This document shows, in pieces, positions 60,160 to 64,000 of a stretch of 64,000 nucleotides of DNA (position 1 is the stretch's first letter; the number at the start of each line of letters is the position of its first letter). The stretch is from NCBI RefSeq assembly GCF_958295425.1, contig NC_081138.1:23417886-23481885 (forward strand), in the 5' to 3' direction. A program made the position numbers and the translations under genes. The notes under the pieces are model-generated. The model did no database searches. It was given only the letters and a program-made list of their open reading frames with translations, and was not told where the DNA came from. Origin of the DNA: Solea solea. Its lineage: Eukaryota > Chordata > Actinopteri > Pleuronectiformes > Soleidae.

Positions 60160-63100
60160 TGGACGACATACTAACCTATGACTTTTTTCACAGATTTCGG
60201 ACGACATACTAACCTATGACTTTTTGGACTCATTTTGGACGACATACTAACCTATGACTTTTTTGACTGATTTTGGACGACATACTAACCTATGACTTTT
60301 TTGACTGATTTTGGACGACATAGTAACCTATGACTTTTTTCACAGATTTTGGACGACATACTAACTTATGACTTTTTGACTGATTTTGGACGACATACTA
60401 ACCTATGACTTTTTGGACTGATTTTGGACGACATACTAACCTATGACTTTTTGGACTGATTTTGGAAGACAAACTAACCTATGACTTTTTGACTGATTTT
60501 GGAAGACATACTAACCTATGACTTTTTTGACTGATTTTGGACGACATACTAACCTATGACTTTTTTCACAGATTTTGGACGACATACTAACCTATGACTT
60601 TTTTGACTGATTTTGGACGACATACTAACCTATGACTTTTTGACTGATTTTGGACAACATACGAACCTATGACTTTTTTGACTGATTTTGGACGACATAG
60701 TAACCTATGACTTTTTTCACAGATTTTGGACGACATACTAACCTATGACTTTTTTCACTGATTTTGGACGACATACTAACCTATGACTTTTTGGACTGAT
60801 TTTGGATGACATACTAACCTATGACTTTTTTGACTGATTTTGGACGACATAGTAACCTATGACTTTTTTCACAGATTTTGGACGACATACCAACTTATGA
60901 CTTTTTGACTGATTTTGGACGACATACTAACCTGTGACTTTTTGGACTGATTTTGGACGACATACTAACCTATGACTTTTTGGACTGATTTTGGAAGACA
61001 AACTAACCTATGACTTTTTGACTGATTTTGGAAGACATACTAACCTATGACTTTTTTGACTGATTTTGGACGACATACTAACCTATGACTTTTTTCACAG
61101 ATTTTGGACGACATACTAACCTATGACTTTTTTGACTGATTTTGGACGACATACTAACCTATGACTTTTTGACTGATTTTGGACGACATACGAACCTATG
61201 ACTTTTTTGACTGATTTTGGACGACATAGTAACCTATGACTTTTTTCACAGATTTTGGACGACATACTAACCTATGACTTTTTTCACTGATTTTGGACGA
61301 CATACTAACCTATGACTTTTTGGACTGATTTTGGACGACATACTAACCTATGACTTTTTGGACTGATTTTGGACGACAAACTAACCTATGACTTTTTGGA
61401 CTGATTTTGGACGACATACTAACCTATGACTTTTTGACAGATTTTGGACGACATACTAACCTATGACTTTTTTGACTGATTTTGGACTACATACTAACCT
61501 ATGACTTTTTTGACTGATTTTGGACGACATACTAACCTATGACTTTTTTCACAGATTTTGGACGACATACTAACCTATGACTTTTTTGACTCATTTTGGA
61601 CGACATACTAACCTATGACTTTTTTGACTGATTTTGGACGACATACTAACCTATGACTTTTTGACTGATTTTGGACGACAAACTAACCTATGACTTTTTG
61701 GACTGATTTTGGACGACATACTAACCTATGACTTTTTTGACTGATTTTGGACGACATAGTAACCTATGACTTTTTTCACAGATTTTGGACGACATACCAA
61801 CTTATGACTTTTTGACTGATTTTGGACGACATACTAACCTGTGACTTTTTGGACTGATTTTGGACGACATACTAACCTATGACTTTTTGACTGATTTTGG
61901 AAGACATACTAACCTATGACTTTTTTGACTGATTTTGGACGACATACTAACCTATGACTTTTTTCACAGATTTTGGACGACATACTAACCTATGACTTTT
62001 TTGACTGATTTTGGACGACATACTAACCTATGACTTTTTTCACTGATTTTGGACGACATACTAACCTATGACTTTTTTGACTGATTTTGGAAGACATACT
62101 AACCTATGACTTTTTGGACTGATTTTGGACGACATACTAACCTATGACTTTTTGGACTGATTTTGGAAGACAAACTAACCTATGACTTTTTGACTGATTT
62201 TGGAAGACATACTAACCTATGACTTTTTTGACTGATTTTGGACGACATACTAACCTATGACTTTTTTCACAGATTTCGGACGACATACTAACCTATGACT
62301 TTTTGGACTCATTTTGGACGACATACTAACCTATGACTTTTTTGACTGATTTTGGACGACATACTAACCTATGACTTTTTTGACTGATTTTGGACGACAT
62401 AGTAACCTATGACTTTTTTCACAGATTTTGGACGACATACTAACTTATGACTTTTTGACTGATTTTGGACGACATACTAACCTATGACTTTTTGGACTGA
62501 TTTTGGACGACATACTAACCTATGACTTTTTTCACAGATTTCGGACGACATACTAACCTATGACTTTTTGGACTCATTTTGGACGACATACTAACCTATG
62601 ACTTTTTTGACTGATTTTGGACGACATACTAACCTATGACTTTTTTGACTGATTTTGGACGACATAGTAACCTATGACTTTTTTCACAGATTTTGGACGA
62701 CATACTAACTTATGACTTTTTGACTGATTTTGGACGACATACTAACCTATGACTTTTTGGACTGATTTTGGACGACATACTAACCTATGACTTTTTGGAC
62801 TGATTTTGGAAGACAAACTAACCTATGACTTTTTGACTGATTTTGGAAGACATACTAACCTATGACTTTTTTGACTGATTTTGGACGACATACTAACCTA
62901 TGACTTTTTTCACAGATTTTGGACGACATACTAACCTATGACTTTTTTGACTGATTTTGGACGACATACTAACCTATGACTTTTTGACTGATTTTGGACA
63001 ACATACGAACCTATGACTTTTTTGACTGATTTTGGACGACATAGTAACCTATGACTTTTTTCACAGATTTTGGACGACATACTAACCTATGACTTTTTTC

Positions 63101-64000
63101 ACTGATTTTGGACGACATACTAACCTATGACTTTTTGGACTGATTTTGGACGACATACTAACCTATGACTTTTTTGACTGATTTTGGACGACATAGTAAC
63201 CTATGACTTTTTTCACAGATTTTGGACGACATACCAACTTATGACTTTTTGACTGATTTTGGACGACATACTAACCTGTGACTTTTTGGACTGATTTTGG
63301 ACGACATACTAACCTATGACTTTTTGGACTGATTTTGGAAGACAAACTAACCTATGACTTTTTGACTGATTTTGGAAGACATACTAACCTATGACTTTTT
63401 TGACTGATTTTGGACGACATACTAACCTATGACTTTTTTCACAGATTTTGGACGACATACTAACCTATGACTTTTTTGACTGATTTTGGACGACATACTA
63501 ACCTATGACTTTTTGACTGATTTTGGACGACATACGAACCTATGACTTTTTTGACTGATTTTGGACGACATAGTAACCTATGACTTTTTTCACAGATTTT
63601 GGACGACATACTAACCTATGACTTTTTTCACTGATTTTGGACGACATACTAACCTATGACTTTTTGGACTGATTTTGGACGACATACTAACCTATGACTT
63701 TTTGGACTGATTTTGGACGACAAACTAACCTATGACTTTTTGGACTGATTTTGGACGACATACTAACCTATGACTTTTTGACAGATTTTGGACGACATAC
63801 TAACCTATGACTTTTTTGACTGATTTTGGACTACATACTAACCTATGACTTTTTTGACTGATTTTGGACGACATACTAACCTATGACTTTTTTCACAGAT
63901 TTTGGACGACATACTAACCTATGACTTTTTTGACTCATTTTGGACGACATACTAACCTATGACTTTTTTGACTGATTTTGGACGACATACTAACCTATGA
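60160..64000 (+). repeat. Tandem 2,344-bp higher-order unit, second copy cut by the window end
   Basis: About 60,160-61,656 matches 62,504-64,000 at an offset of 2,344 bp (62 monomers). GGACTACA lies at 61,484 and 63,828, and TTTCGG bodies near 60,195 and 62,539. One substitution was seen: GGATGAC near 60,805 where the second copy has GGACGAC, a change typical of CpG loss. The match continues to the last base, so the unit is longer than seen. Confidence 0.85.

Larger units (their letters stand above)
20937..64000 (+). repeat. Satellite array, block B (same monomer)
   Basis: The same satellite resumes after the island and runs uninterrupted to the end of the window, about 1,140 monomers, in the same orientation as block A. 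The same body and spacer variants occur, in the same characteristic orders, so blocks A and B share a common history; a stretch at about 24,030-25,806 nearly copies about 3,210-4,985 of block A. The block contains the longest and cleanest internal duplications (offsets 3,779 and 4,465 bp). No gene, RNA gene or other mobile element was seen. The right end is cut by the window, so total array length is unknown. Confidence 0.98.

Noticed and set aside
1..64000. CENP-B box in the monomer
   Set aside because: The monomer lacks the TTCG and CGGG core elements; the TTTCGG variant does not complete the motif.
1..64000. Telomeric repeat or simple microsatellite
   Set aside because: The repeat unit is a complex 37-38 bp sequence; no TTAGGG-type or di/trinucleotide run was seen.
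1..64000. W-box-like TTGACT as a plant regulatory site
   Set aside because: The match is very short, present in most monomers by construction, and nothing else indicates a plant.

Overview
The window is almost entirely one satellite DNA array. A monomer of 37-38 bp (occasionally 36, 39 or 40) is repeated head-to-tail in one orientation from base 1 to base 64000, about 1,690 copies by length. I could support no protein-coding gene, rRNA, CRISPR array or complete mobile element. The window opens and closes inside the array, so neither end of the satellite is visible. A block this large and this homogeneous, with a multi-level higher-order repeat (HOR) structure, points to eukaryotic heterochromatin (pericentromeric, subtelomeric or sex-chromosome type). 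A fish or other animal genome is a guess; nothing in the sequence settles the taxon.

Layout. Block A (1 to about 20,797) and block B (about 20,937 to 64,000) are the same satellite in the same orientation. Between them lies the only non-satellite DNA, an island of about 110 bp (20,826-20,936). It carries a tRNA-like pair of polymerase III promoter boxes (A-like at 20,841, B-like at 20,894) and remnants of an acceptor stem. The monomers flanking it (about 20,641-20,825 and 20,937-22,130) are richer in private mutations than the rest.

Fine structure. Each monomer has a body (TTTTGGACGACA, then TACTAAC, then CTATGAC) and a spacer (a T run followed by GACTGA, GGACTGA, CACAGA, CACTGA, GACAGA or GACTCA). 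Body and spacer variants occur in fixed orders, forming cassettes that recur throughout. Rare variants used as markers show nearly perfect duplications with offsets of 190, 264, 341, 944, 946, 1099, 1474, 2344-2345, 2800, 3139, 3779, 4465 and 4989 bp, all close to whole numbers of monomers. The clearest are a 3,779-bp unit in tandem (about 51,700-59,280), a 4.16-kb pair at offset 4,465 (35,805-39,968 and 40,270-44,433), and a 2.34-kb pair at offset 3,139 at the left end. This is what recent unequal exchange or amplification within a satellite produces; artefactual duplication during assembly is the main alternative.

Possible activity. No genes act together here. Three sequence-level properties merit attention: many monomers read like 3' splice acceptors (TACTAAC, T run, CACAG); a subset carries an exact AP-1/Gcn4-type TGACTCA made by one base change; and the island could start a short polymerase III transcript that would stop in the first satellite T run. 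These are predictions from motif matches only. Coordinates of duplication edges were read by eye and are good to roughly one monomer (about 40 bp).
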